A DNA stretch of 64,000 bases from Caulobacter sp. UNC279MFTsu5.1. Lineage in GTDB: Bacteria; Pseudomonadota; Alphaproteobacteria; Caulobacterales; Caulobacteraceae. Each line of letters opens with the position of its first letter. The first letter of the stretch is position 1. The notes under the pieces are model-generated. The model did no database searches, was not told where the DNA came from, and saw only the letters and a program-made list of their open reading frames with translations. The position numbers were made by a program, and so were the translations under genes. Shown here in pieces: positions 8,539-16,787 of the stretch. The stretch covers positions 124,001-188,000 of the forward strand of contig NZ_FORN01000006.1 in assembly GCF_900114015.1 (NCBI RefSeq), in the 5' to 3' direction.

Positions 8539-10275
8539 ATGAGTCAGGGAAACGGGGGCGGCAGGTTCCGCAGCGGTCACAGCTACGGAAAGCTGGATCG
8601 CGACGGGTTCATCCATCGCAGCTGGATGAAGAGCCAGGGCCTGCCGGACGACGTGTTCGACGGCCGGCCGGTGATCGGCATCTGCAACACCTGGTCGGAA
8701 ATCACCCCCTGTAACGCGGGCCTGCGCGACATCGCCGAGCACGTGAAGCGCGGCGTGTGGGAAGCCGGCGGCCTGCCGCTGGAGTTCCCGGCCATCTCGC
8801 TGGGCGAGACCCAGATGCGACCGACGGCCATGCTGTTCCGCAACCTGCTGGCCATGGACGTCGAGGAATCGATCCGCGGCAACCCGATCGACGGCGTCGT
8901 GCTGCTGGGCGGCTGCGACAAGACCACGCCGGGCCAGATGATGGGCGCGGCCAGCGTCGACCTGCCGACCATCGTCGTCTCCTCCGGCCCGATGCTGAAC
9001 GGCAAGTTCCGCGGCAAGGACATCGGTTCGGGCACCGACGTGTGGAAGTTCTCCGAGGCCGTGCGGGCCGGCGAGATGACCCTGCCGGAATTCATGTCGG
9101 CCGAGAGCGGCATGAGCCGCTCGCCCGGCACCTGCATGACCATGGGCACCGCCTCGACCATGGCCGCGATCGTCGAGGCGATGGGCATGAGCCTGCCCTA
9201 CAACGCCTCGATCCCGGCCGTGGACGCCCGCCGCGCCGCCATGGCCCACCACACCGGCCGCACCATCGTGCGCATGGTGCACGATGGCCTGACCATGTCG
9301 CAGGTCGCCACCCGCGCCGCCTTCGAGAACGCCCTGCGCGTCCACGCCGCGATCGGCGGCTCGACCAACGCCGTGGTCCACCTGCTGGCCCTGGCCGGCC
9401 GACTGGGCGTCGAGCTGAGCCTCGAGGACTTCGACACCCTGTCGCGCGACGTGCCGCTGCTGGTCGACCTGCAGCCCTCCGGCCGTTTCCTGATGGAGGA
9501 CCTGCACTACGCCGGCGGCCTGCCAGCGGTGATGAAGCAGATGGCCCCTTTCCTGAACCCCGAGGCCCAGACCGTCTCGGGCCAGCGGATCGGCCAGCAG
9601 TACGAGACGGCCGAGGTGTTCAACCCCGAGGTCATCCGCAGCGTCGAGGCTCCGGTGAAGCCCGACAGCGGCATCTGGGTGCTGCGTGGCAACCTGGCCC
9701 CCGGCGGGGCGGTGATCAAGCCCAGCGCCGCCAGTCCCGAACTGCTGAGCCATAGGGGCAAGGCCGTGGTGTTCGAGACCATCGAGGACTTCAAGGCCCG
9801 CATCGACGACCCGGCCCTGGACGTCGATGCGGGCTCGATCCTGGTGCTCAAGGGCTGCGGCCCCAAGGGCTATCCGGGAATGCCGGAAGTCGGCAACATG
9901 CCCCTGCCGCGCAAGCTTCTCGAAAAGGGCGTCAAGGACATGGTCCGCATCAGCGACGCCCGGATGAGCGGCACGGCCTTCGGCACGGTGATCCTGCACG
10001 TCGCGCCGGAGTCCGACGCCGGCGGCCCGCTGGCCGTCGTGCGCGACGGCGACGAGATCGCGCTGGACGGTCCGAGCCGGTCGCTGAACCTGCTGATCTC
10101 CGACGAGGAGCTGGCCAGCCGCCTGGCCGCCTGGCGCGCCGATCCGCCGGCGCCCAAGGCGATCCGCGGCTACGCCAAGCTCTACATCGACCACGTGCTG
10201 GGCGCCGACAAGGGCGCGGATCTGGACTTCCTGGTCGGCGCCAGCGGCTCGGTCGTCACCCGCGAGTCGCACTAG
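8539..10275 (+). CDS. IlvD/Edd-family sugar-acid dehydratase (probable galactonate dehydratase)
   Basis: 578 residues. Cys49 (GICNTWSEITPCN), Cys126 (LLGGCDKTTPG) and Cys199 (SPGTCMTMG) are the expected iron-sulfur ligands, placing it with xylonate, arabonate and gluconate dehydratases that convert aldonates to 2-keto-3-deoxy acids. The next genes are a KDGal kinase and a KDPGal aldolase, so D-galactonate is the likely substrate even though the usual DgoD belongs to the enolase superfamily. The start is uncertain: the ATG at 8539 fits family N-termini, a TTG at 8515 is in frame, and the best ribosome site (GGAGG at 8493) faces an out-of-frame ATG at 8505. Confidence 0.85.
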   Translation: MSQGNGGGRFRSGHSYGKLDRDGFIHRSWMKSQGLPDDVFDGRPVIGICNTWSEITPCNAGLRDIAEHVKRGVWEAGGLPLEFPAISLGETQMRPTAMLFRNLLAMDVEESIRGNPIDGVVLLGGCDKTTPGQMMGAASVDLPTIVVSSGPMLNGKFRGKDIGSGTDVWKFSEAVRAGEMTLPEFMSAESGMSRSPGTCMTMGTASTMAAIVEAMGMSLPYNASIPAVDARRAAMAHHTGRTIVRMVHDGLTMSQVATRAAFENALRVHAAIGGSTNAVVHLLALAGRLGVELSLEDFDTLSRDVPLLVDLQPSGRFLMEDLHYAGGLPAVMKQMAPFLNPEAQTVSGQRIGQQYETAEVFNPEVIRSVEAPVKPDSGIWVLRGNLAPGGAVIKPSAASPELLSHRGKAVVFETIEDFKARIDDPALDVDAGSILVLKGCGPKGYPGMPEVGNMPLPRKLLEKGVKDMVRISDARMSGTAFGTVILHVAPESDAGGPLAVVRDGDEIALDGPSRSLNLLISDEELASRLAAWRADPPAPKAIRGYAKLYIDHVLGADKGADLDFLVGASGSVVTRESH

Positions 10276-11220
10276 ATGAATCCCATGGACAACTCCGTCA
10301 CGATCTTCGGCGACTGGGGCACCTCGCGCCTGCGGCTCTATTTGCGCCAGGGCAAGAGCGTGCTGGACCGCCGCGACGGGCCGGGCGTCGGCTCGCTGGG
10401 CGGGGCCTCGCCGCGCGAGACCTTCCTGGACCTGGTCGGCGACTGGCGCGAGGCAAGGCCCTCGCTGGCCCTGCTGTGCGGCATGGTCGGATCGCGCAAC
10501 GGCTGGGCCGAGGCGGCCTACGCCCCCTGCCCGGCCGGCGCCGCCGACATCCGCGCGCGACTGCTGCATCTCGACGCCGACGGCCTGCCGGTCGCCATCG
10601 TCCCGGGCCTGTCGTGCCGCAACGCCCTGGGCGGACCGGACGTGATGCGCGGCGAGGAAACCCAGATCCTGGGCGCGCTCGAACTGGATCCCGCCCTCAA
10701 GCAGGGCCGGCGCCTGCTGGCCTTGCCCGGCACCCACACCAAATGGGTGGTGGTCGAGGACGGGACGATCACCAGCTTCCTGACCGCGCCGGTCGGTGAA
10801 CTCTACGCCCTGCTGCGCGAACACTCGATCCTGGCCAAGGCCGCGCCCGGCGACGGCCCTGAATCGCCCGAGGGCTTCGCCCGCGGCGTCGCCCGGGTCG
10901 TCGAGCAGGGTCCCGCGCGCCTGCCGCACCTGATCTTCGAGACCCGCAGCCGGCAGCTGCTGGACGGCCTGCCCAAGGACGAGGCCATGGGCTTCCTGTC
11001 GGGCCTGCTGATCGGCGGCGACGTCGCGGCCACCTCGAGCTGGTTCGGGGACCTGGGCCAGGTGTCGCTGATCGGCGCACCCGCCCTGAGCGCCCTCTAC
11101 GCCCAGGCCATCGCCGCCTGCGGCGGTTCCAGCGCCGCCGTCGACGGCGACGCGGCCGTCCTGGCCGGACTAACAGCCTTGTCGTCAGATCAGAACAGTG
11201 GAGTCCACGTCCTTGCCTAA
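10276..11220 (+). CDS. dgoK: 2-dehydro-3-deoxygalactonokinase
   Basis: 314 residues. It phosphorylates 2-keto-3-deoxygalactonate to the 6-phosphate with ATP, the middle step of De Ley-Doudoroff galactonate catabolism. FGDWGTSRLRLYL near the N-terminus is the DgoK form of the phosphate-binding loop, and LALPGTHTKWVVVEDG is another family signature. The ATG directly abuts the dehydratase stop codon, an arrangement that implies translational coupling. An in-frame ATG at 10,285 is an alternative start. The 3' end overlaps the aldolase reading frame. Confidence 0.9.
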   Translation: MNPMDNSVTIFGDWGTSRLRLYLRQGKSVLDRRDGPGVGSLGGASPRETFLDLVGDWREARPSLALLCGMVGSRNGWAEAAYAPCPAGAADIRARLLHLDADGLPVAIVPGLSCRNALGGPDVMRGEETQILGALELDPALKQGRRLLALPGTHTKWVVVEDGTITSFLTAPVGELYALLREHSILAKAAPGDGPESPEGFARGVARVVEQGPARLPHLIFETRSRQLLDGLPKDEAMGFLSGLLIGGDVAATSSWFGDLGQVSLIGAPALSALYAQAIAACGGSSAAVDGDAAVLAGLTALSSDQNSGVHVLA

Positions 11221-11839
11221 CCCGACCGCCGCGAAGACTCCGCCCATCGTCGCCATCCTGCGCGGCGTGAAGTCCGACGAGATCGTCGACATCGCCGCCG
11301 CCCTGGTCGACGCCGGGATCGAGGCCATCGAAGTGCCGCTGAACTCGCCCGACCCGCTGGTGACCATCGGCAAGCTGTGCGCCGCGTTCGGCGACCAGGT
11401 CCTCTGCGGCGCGGGCACGGTGCTGTCGCCGGAAGCCGTCGACCAGGTGGCCGGCGCCGGCGGCAAGCTGATCGTCACCCCCAACACCGACGCCTCGGTG
11501 ATCTCGCACGCGGTGGCCCTGGGCCTGACCGTCATGCCGGGCTTCGCCACGCCCAGCGAGGCCTTCGTCGCCGTCAAGGCCGGGGCCAGGGCGCTGAAGC
11601 TCTATCCGGCCGGCACCTACGGCCCCGGCCACATCAAGGCGGTGCGCGACGTGCTGCCCAAGGACATCGCGGTCTACGCCGTCGGCGGGGTGGGCGCGGC
11701 CAATCTGAAGCCGTGGATCGAGGCCGGCGTCGCCGGCATCGGGGTCGGCGGCGAACTCTACCGCCCGGGCTACACCGCGCAGGAGGTCGGCCAGCGAGCC
11801 AAGGCCCTGGTCGCCGCCTGGGCCGAACAGACCGCATAG
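11198..11839 (+). CDS. dgoA: 2-dehydro-3-deoxy-6-phosphogalactonate aldolase
   Basis: About 213 residues of a class I KDPG/KDPGal aldolase that splits the sugar phosphate into pyruvate and glyceraldehyde 3-phosphate. IVAILRG begins the TIM barrel, AIEVPLNSP holds the catalytic glutamate and ALKLYPAGTYGP the Schiff-base lysine. LYPAG rather than LFPA and the kinase neighbour favour the galactonate enzyme over Eda. The GTG at 11,198 overlaps dgoK by 23 bases; a TTG at 11,213 with GGAG nine bases upstream is an equally plausible start. Confidence 0.9.
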   Translation: MESTSLPNPTAAKTPPIVAILRGVKSDEIVDIAAALVDAGIEAIEVPLNSPDPLVTIGKLCAAFGDQVLCGAGTVLSPEAVDQVAGAGGKLIVTPNTDASVISHAVALGLTVMPGFATPSEAFVAVKAGARALKLYPAGTYGPGHIKAVRDVLPKDIAVYAVGGVGAANLKPWIEAGVAGIGVGGELYRPGYTAQEVGQRAKALVAAWAEQTA

Positions 11840-11878
11840 CAACGATAAAGAGAAACCGGGCCCAAAGGGGGGACTCCA

Positions 11879-13444
11879 ATGAGAACCATCGATTTCGTCA
11901 TCCTGGCGATCTACGCCGTCGCCATCTTCGCCCTGGCCCAGTGGGTCAGCCGCGACAAGGGCGGCCATCGGAAGGACTCCACCGACTACTTCCTGGCTGG
12001 CCGGGCCCTGCCCTGGTGGGCGATCGGCGCCTCGTTGATCGCCGCCAACATCTCGGCCGAGCAGATCATCGGCATGAGCGGCTCGGGCTACGCCCTGGGC
12101 CTGGCCATCGCCTCCTACGAGTGGATGGCGGCCCTGACCCTGCTGATCGTCGGCAAGTTCTTCCTGCCGATCTTCCTGAAGAACAACATCTCGACCATGC
12201 CGCAGTTCCTGGAGCAGCGGTACGGGCCCAGCGTGCGCAACGTGATGGCGGTGTTCTGGCTGGTGCTCTACGTCTTCGTGAACCTGACCTCGATCCTGTG
12301 GCTGGGCTCGATCGCCATCCACACGGTGACCGGCGTCGACCAGATGACCGCCCTGGTGATCATCGGCGTGTTCGCCCTGGCCTATCAGCTGTGGGGCGGA
12401 CTGAAGGCCGTGGCCCTGACCGACATCGTCCAGGTGGCCCTGCTGATCACCGGCGGCCTGATCATCGTGTTCCTGTCGCTGAACAAGATCGGGCACGGCG
12501 ACGTGCTGGCCGGCTTCCACCAGCTGACCGTCCAGTTCCCCGAGAAGTTCGACATGATCCTCAGCAAGGACAACCCGCACTACAAGGACCTGCCGGGCCT
12601 CAGCGTCCTGTTCGGCGGCCTGTGGGTGATGAACGTCAGCTACTGGGGCTTCAACCAGTACATCATCCAGCGCGCCCTCGGCGCCAAGGACATCGCCGAG
12701 GCCCAGAAGGGCATCGCCCTGGCCGCCTATCTGAAACTGCTGATGCCGGTGATCGTGGTGCTGCCGGGCATCGCCGCCCTGGTGCTGGTCCCCGGCCTGG
12801 CCAAGCCCGACCAGGCCTATCCGGAGATGATGAAGCTGTTGCCGCCCGGCGTCCTGGGCCTGGTGTTCGCCGCCCTGGTGGCCGCGATCGTCGCGTCGCT
12901 GGCCGCCAAGATCAATTCGATCGCCACCATCTTCACCCTGGACGTCTACGCCAAGATCAGGACCGGCTCGAGCGAGCGCCATCTGGTCGCCGTGGGCCGC
13001 GTCACCGCCATCGCCGCGGTGATCGTCGGCATCGCCATGGCCAAGCCGCTGCTGGGCAAGGCCGAGCAGGCCTTCCAGTTCATCCAGGACTTCACCGGCT
13101 TCTTCACCCCGGGCATCGTGGTGATCTTCATGCTGGGCCTGTTCTGGAAGCGCGCCACCACCGCCTCGGCCCTGGTGGCCGCGATCGGCGGCGCGGCCCT
13201 GTCGGGCGCCTTCTTCGTGGCCGACAAGATGGGCGTGTTCGTGATCCCGTTCATGAACCGCGTGGGCTTGGTGTTCCTGCTGACCCTGGCCGCCGCGATC
13301 CTGGTCTCGCTGGTCGCGCCCCAGAAGAAAGAGGTCAACGTCGTGTCGCTGGAGGGGGTCAGCTACAAGACCACCACCGGCTTCAACATCGCCGGCCTGG
13401 GCGTGATCGTGATCCTGGTCGCCCTCTACGCGACCTGGTGGTGA
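11879..13444 (+). CDS. Sodium/solute symporter (SSS family), probable galactose/glucose transporter
   Basis: 521 residues with about 14 hydrophobic segments. SGSGYALGLAIASYEWMAA and NISAEQIIGMSG are typical of the SGLT-like branch of sodium:solute symporters. It lies 39 bases after dgoA in the same operon, so it most likely brings the released monosaccharide or its aldonate across the inner membrane after hydrolysis in the periplasm. The start is the ATG after GGGGGGACTCCA. The exact substrate cannot be read from sequence. Confidence 0.88.
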   Translation: MRTIDFVILAIYAVAIFALAQWVSRDKGGHRKDSTDYFLAGRALPWWAIGASLIAANISAEQIIGMSGSGYALGLAIASYEWMAALTLLIVGKFFLPIFLKNNISTMPQFLEQRYGPSVRNVMAVFWLVLYVFVNLTSILWLGSIAIHTVTGVDQMTALVIIGVFALAYQLWGGLKAVALTDIVQVALLITGGLIIVFLSLNKIGHGDVLAGFHQLTVQFPEKFDMILSKDNPHYKDLPGLSVLFGGLWVMNVSYWGFNQYIIQRALGAKDIAEAQKGIALAAYLKLLMPVIVVLPGIAALVLVPGLAKPDQAYPEMMKLLPPGVLGLVFAALVAAIVASLAAKINSIATIFTLDVYAKIRTGSSERHLVAVGRVTAIAAVIVGIAMAKPLLGKAEQAFQFIQDFTGFFTPGIVVIFMLGLFWKRATTASALVAAIGGAALSGAFFVADKMGVFVIPFMNRVGLVFLLTLAAAILVSLVAPQKKEVNVVSLEGVSYKTTTGFNIAGLGVIVILVALYATWW

Positions 13445-13457
13445 GGCTTGGGGCGGC

Positions 13458-13483
13458 GGTTCGGGTCGAAAACCGCCCGAACC
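13458..13483. terminator. Hairpin after the symporter gene, terminator-like
   Basis: GGTTCGGG (13,458-13,465) pairs with CCCGAACC (13,476-13,483) across a 10-base loop. No T-run follows, so it may only attenuate transcription or protect the 3' end. Confidence 0.4.
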
Positions 13484-13628
13484 TGACCCCGAAGGCCCCG
13501 TCACGGTTGCCGTGGCGGGACTTTCATCTTTGACATGATTGTTCCGAGCGTGGACGAAGCAGGCTACACAAGGTCTGACCTATTCTGACGACGACCGTTT
13601 CAAGAAGCGTTTTAGGGGCGACAACTTG

Positions 13629-14360
13629 GTGATCCGTACACAGCCAGGCCTCAGTCTGACCTATGGACTGGTCGAGTCCCTGGGACAGGCCATCGTCACG
13701 GGCGAATACGCCCAGGTCGGCTTTCCCACCGAGGGCGAGCTGTCCAAGAAGTTCGGCGCCAGCCGCACGGTGACGCGCGAGGCGGTCAAGATGCTGACCG
13801 CCAAGGGCCTGCTCAGCGCCCGCCCGCGCCACGGCACGGTGGTCGAGCCCGAGACCGAGTGGAACCTGCTGGACCCTGACGTCCTGCGCTGGATGCTGGA
13901 GCGCAAGTTCTCGCTGCGCCTGCTGGCCGAGTTCACCGAGATGCGGCTGGGCATCGAGCCCGCCGCCGCCGCCCTGGCCGCCCGCAACGCCGACGAGACG
14001 GGCCTGGACGGCATCCGCAAGGCGCTGAACCGCATGAAGGTCGCCGCCGAGGGCGAGGACGATCCGCTGACGGCCGACATCGCCTTCCACGTGGCGATCC
14101 TCAACGCCACCAAGAACCCGTTCTATCGCGACCTGCACGAGCTGGTGAACACCGCCCTGCGGATCTCGATCCGCTTCACCAACCGCATCAAGGGCCGCAC
14201 CGCCTCGATCCCCTCGCACGAGGACGTGGCCAAAGCCATCTTCGCCCGCGACGCCGAGGCGGCCCAGAAGGCCATGCAGGTGATCCTGGTCGACGTGCTG
14301 GATCTGATCCGCGCCGCCTCGCCCGAGACCGAGTCCGAAGCGGCCCGTCGCGACGCCTGA
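13629..14360 (+). CDS. GntR-family (FadR/DgoR-like) transcriptional regulator
   Basis: About 243 residues. The winged helix-turn-helix (GFPTEGELSKKFGASRTVTREAV) is followed by a helical FCD ligand domain with conserved metal-site positions around EMRLGIEP, AFHVAIL and SHEDV. It resembles DgoR, the repressor of galactonate genes, and follows the galactonate cassette, so it probably senses galactonate or KDGal. The start was placed at GTG 13,629 (or TTG 13,626) behind AGGGG; the frame is open further upstream to 13,539. No clear GntR operator was identified. Confidence 0.85.
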   Translation: MIRTQPGLSLTYGLVESLGQAIVTGEYAQVGFPTEGELSKKFGASRTVTREAVKMLTAKGLLSARPRHGTVVEPETEWNLLDPDVLRWMLERKFSLRLLAEFTEMRLGIEPAAAALAARNADETGLDGIRKALNRMKVAAEGEDDPLTADIAFHVAILNATKNPFYRDLHELVNTALRISIRFTNRIKGRTASIPSHEDVAKAIFARDAEAAQKAMQVILVDVLDLIRAASPETESEAARRDA

Positions 14361-14407
14361 GCGGCCTGCGCGATCGACCTTGCGCGCGGCCGGCTCCCGG
14401 CTAAGAT

Positions 14408-14421
14408 TGACAACGTTGTCA
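14408..14421. promoter_or_regulatory. Palindromic operator TGACAACGTTGTCA
   Basis: A 14-bp perfect palindrome with central CG, 35 bases before the GH5 start. It has the LacI-family form but differs from the TGATAGCGCTATCA sites, implying a second regulator for the glucanase. Confidence 0.65.
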
Positions 14422-14455
14422 CACAAAGTCCGCAGAGGCTGATCGAGGAAACGCC

Positions 14456-15469
14456 ATGCTCAAAGCCTTCCAGGCCCTTCCAGGCGTCCTGGCCGCCTGC
14501 GCCCTGATGTCGGCCCTGGCCGCCCCGCCGGCCGCCGCGCGCGAGATCTCGCCCCAGGATCAGGTCAAGGCCATGACCCGGGGGATCAACGTCCTGGGCT
14601 ACGACCCGCTGTGGAAGGACCCGGCCAAGGGCCGCTTCCAGATGCGGCACTTCAAGACGATCAAGGATGGCGGCTTCAATACCGTGCGGCTGAACCTGCA
14701 CGCCTTCGCGCACATGGACGCCGACAACCGGCTGGACCCCGCCTGGTTGAAGACCCTGGATCAGGTGGTCGACGCTGCCCTGGCCCAGAAGCTGACCGTC
14801 ATCCTCGACGAGCACGACTTCGACGCCTGCGGCGAGGATCCCGCGACCTGCCAGCCCAGGCTGATCGCCTTCTGGAAGCAGATCGGCGAACACTACAGGG
14901 ACGCGCCGGACCGGGTGGTGTTCGAACTGCTGAACGAGCCCTGCAAGGGCCTCACCGACGAGGTGTGGAACGCCTGGATCGCCGAACTTCTGCCCGTCGT
15001 AAGGGCGACCAATCCCACCCGCAACGTCGTCGTCGGCCCGGCCTTCTGGAACAATATCGGCCATCTGGACCAGCTGAAGCTGCCGGAGGGCGACCGCCAC
15101 CTGATCGCCACCGTCCACTACTACCTGCCCATGGAGTTCACCCACCAGGGCGCGTCGTGGAACCCCGCCACGCCCAAGACCGGCGTGACCTGGGGTACGG
15201 ACGCCGAGCGCCAGCGGATGAAGACCGACTTCGACGGCGTCCAGGCCTGGGCCAAGGCCCACGGCCGGCCCATGCTGCTGGGCGAGTTCGGCGCCTACGA
15301 CAAGGGCGACATGGCCTCGCGTGTCGCCTACACCGCCGCCGCCGCCCGCGAGGCGGAGGCCCGCGGCTGGGCCTGGGCCTATTGGCAGTTCGACAGCGAC
15401 TTCATCGCCTACGACATCGGCAAGGACGCCTGGGTGGCGCCGATCCACGGGGCGCTGGTTCCGCGATAG
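14456..15469 (+). CDS. Secreted GH5 endo-glucanase
   Basis: 337 residues with a signal peptide ending near APPAAA (residue 25). ELLNEP carries the acid/base Glu161 and MLLGEFGAY the nucleophile Glu277, both characteristic of glycoside hydrolase family 5. NTVRLNL and HYYLP are further family blocks. It probably cuts beta-1,4-glucan backbones in the periplasm or outside, which fits the adjacent alpha-xylosidase and beta-galactosidase remnant. The start follows GAGGAAAC. The palindrome 35 bases upstream suggests control separate from the sugar-acid operon. Confidence 0.9.
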   Translation: MLKAFQALPGVLAACALMSALAAPPAAAREISPQDQVKAMTRGINVLGYDPLWKDPAKGRFQMRHFKTIKDGGFNTVRLNLHAFAHMDADNRLDPAWLKTLDQVVDAALAQKLTVILDEHDFDACGEDPATCQPRLIAFWKQIGEHYRDAPDRVVFELLNEPCKGLTDEVWNAWIAELLPVVRATNPTRNVVVGPAFWNNIGHLDQLKLPEGDRHLIATVHYYLPMEFTHQGASWNPATPKTGVTWGTDAERQRMKTDFDGVQAWAKAHGRPMLLGEFGAYDKGDMASRVAYTAAAAREAEARGWAWAYWQFDSDFIAYDIGKDAWVAPIHGALVPR

Positions 15470-15481
15470 ACCGAAAACGGC

Positions 15482-15589
15482 TGTCATCCCGGACGAGCGC
15501 GCAGCGCGAAGATCCGGGACCGACGCGTGAACGCATGCGTTTCCGGCGATCCCGGATCGGCGGCCTTTCGGGCCTTGTCCGGGATGACA
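15482..15589. repeat. Dispersed intergenic palindrome, family A
   Basis: Outer arms TGTCATCCCGGAC and GTCCGGGATGACA bracket about 80 bases that include GATCCGGGA and ATCCCGGATC. Related elements are at 23,074, 33,223 and 36,230. It fills most of the gap between GH5 and the aldo/keto reductase. Confidence 0.8.
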
Positions 15590-15687
15590 ATGCGGCGGGC
15601 CGAAAAGGAACCAGACCGCTGGTGACAGGGAAGGCGTTTCGCGCCATTCCATCCGGCGCCGTGACCTCCCCACACAGGAACTCCCCC

Positions 15688-16746
15688 GTGCAGAAGCCCT
15701 ATGTCGCCGCCCCGAACCGCTATGACGCCATGCCCTACCGCCGCACCGGCCGCAGCGGGCTGGACCTGCCAGCGATCTCGCTGGGCCTGTGGCAGAACTT
15801 CGGAGGCGCGGACGTGTTCGAGACCGGCCGCGCCATCCTGCGTCGCGCCTTCGACCTGGGCGTCACCCATTTCGACCTGGCCAACAACTACGGCCCGCCC
15901 TACGGCTCGGCCGAGGAGAACTTCGGCAAGGTCATGGCCAGCGACTTCGCCGCCCACCGCGACGAGCTGGTGATCTCCACCAAGGCCGGCTGGGACATGT
16001 GGCCGGGGCCCTACGGCGGCGTCGGCGGCTCGCGCAAGTACCTGATCGCCAGCTGCGACCAGAGCCTCAAGCGCATGGGGCTGGACTATGTCGACATCTT
16101 CTACTCGCACCGCGTGGACCCCAAGACGCCGCTGGAGGAGACCATGGGCGCCCTGGCCCACCTGCACCGGCAGGGCAAGGCGCTGTACGTGGGGATCTCG
16201 TCCTATTCGCCGGAGCTGACCCGCCAGGCCGCCGCCATCCTGAAGTCGGAAGGCGTGCCGCTGCTGATCCACCAGCCGTCCTATTCGATGCTGAACCGCT
16301 GGATCGAGGACGAGCTGCTCGACACGCTGGAGGACCTGGGCGTCGGCTGCATCGCCTTCTCGCCCCTGGCCCAGGGCATGCTGACCAGCAAGTACCTCGG
16401 CGGCGTGCCCCAGGACTCCCGCGCGGCCCGCGAAGGCTCGCTGGGCGGCCACCTGCTCAGCGCCGACAACCTGGCCCGCATCCAGGCGCTGAACGAGATC
16501 GCCAAGGCCCGCGGCCAGACCCTCGCCCAGATGGCCCTGGCCTGGGTGCTGCGCGACCCGCGCGTCACCTCGGCCCTGATCGGCGCGCGCACCGTGGCCC
16601 AGCTGGAGGACTCCCTGGCGGCGCTGAACACCCTGGACTTCACGGCGCAGGAGCTGGGCGAGATCGACCGCCACGCGACCGAGGGCGCGATCGACCTGTG
16701 GAAGGTTTCGTCGACCCTGGCCGCCTCGGACCTGCCCAAGGGCTGA
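15688..16746 (+). CDS. Aldo/keto reductase (YghZ/GprA-like)
   Basis: 352 residues of an NADPH-dependent aldo/keto reductase with the active-site block THFDLANNYGPPYGSAEE (Asp and Tyr of the tetrad) and STKAGWDMWPGPYG, where Lys is the third residue. The sequence follows the L-glyceraldehyde-3-phosphate reductase subgroup, whose N-terminus matches the one obtained from the GTG at 15,688, preceded by AGGAA. The true substrate is unknown; with the sugar cluster upstream an aldose or aldose phosphate is likely. A family A palindrome separates it from GH5, so it may be transcribed alone. Confidence 0.87.
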   Translation: MQKPYVAAPNRYDAMPYRRTGRSGLDLPAISLGLWQNFGGADVFETGRAILRRAFDLGVTHFDLANNYGPPYGSAEENFGKVMASDFAAHRDELVISTKAGWDMWPGPYGGVGGSRKYLIASCDQSLKRMGLDYVDIFYSHRVDPKTPLEETMGALAHLHRQGKALYVGISSYSPELTRQAAAILKSEGVPLLIHQPSYSMLNRWIEDELLDTLEDLGVGCIAFSPLAQGMLTSKYLGGVPQDSRAAREGSLGGHLLSADNLARIQALNEIAKARGQTLAQMALAWVLRDPRVTSALIGARTVAQLEDSLAALNTLDFTAQELGEIDRHATEGAIDLWKVSSTLAASDLPKG

Positions 16747-16787
16747 CTGCATCTTGCGGTGGAACGCCTTCGGAATACAATCACCCC

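Noticed and set aside
10769..13504. Minus-strand open frame of more than 900 codons opposite dgoA and the symporter
   Set aside because: Composition (Gly/Asp/Gln/His-rich, no motifs) is that of antisense shadow; plus-strand genes are convincing.
13539..13628. N-terminal extension of the GntR regulator from a TTG at 13,539
   Set aside because: The extra 30 residues do not fit the family and have no ribosome site; AGGGG favours the start near 13,629.
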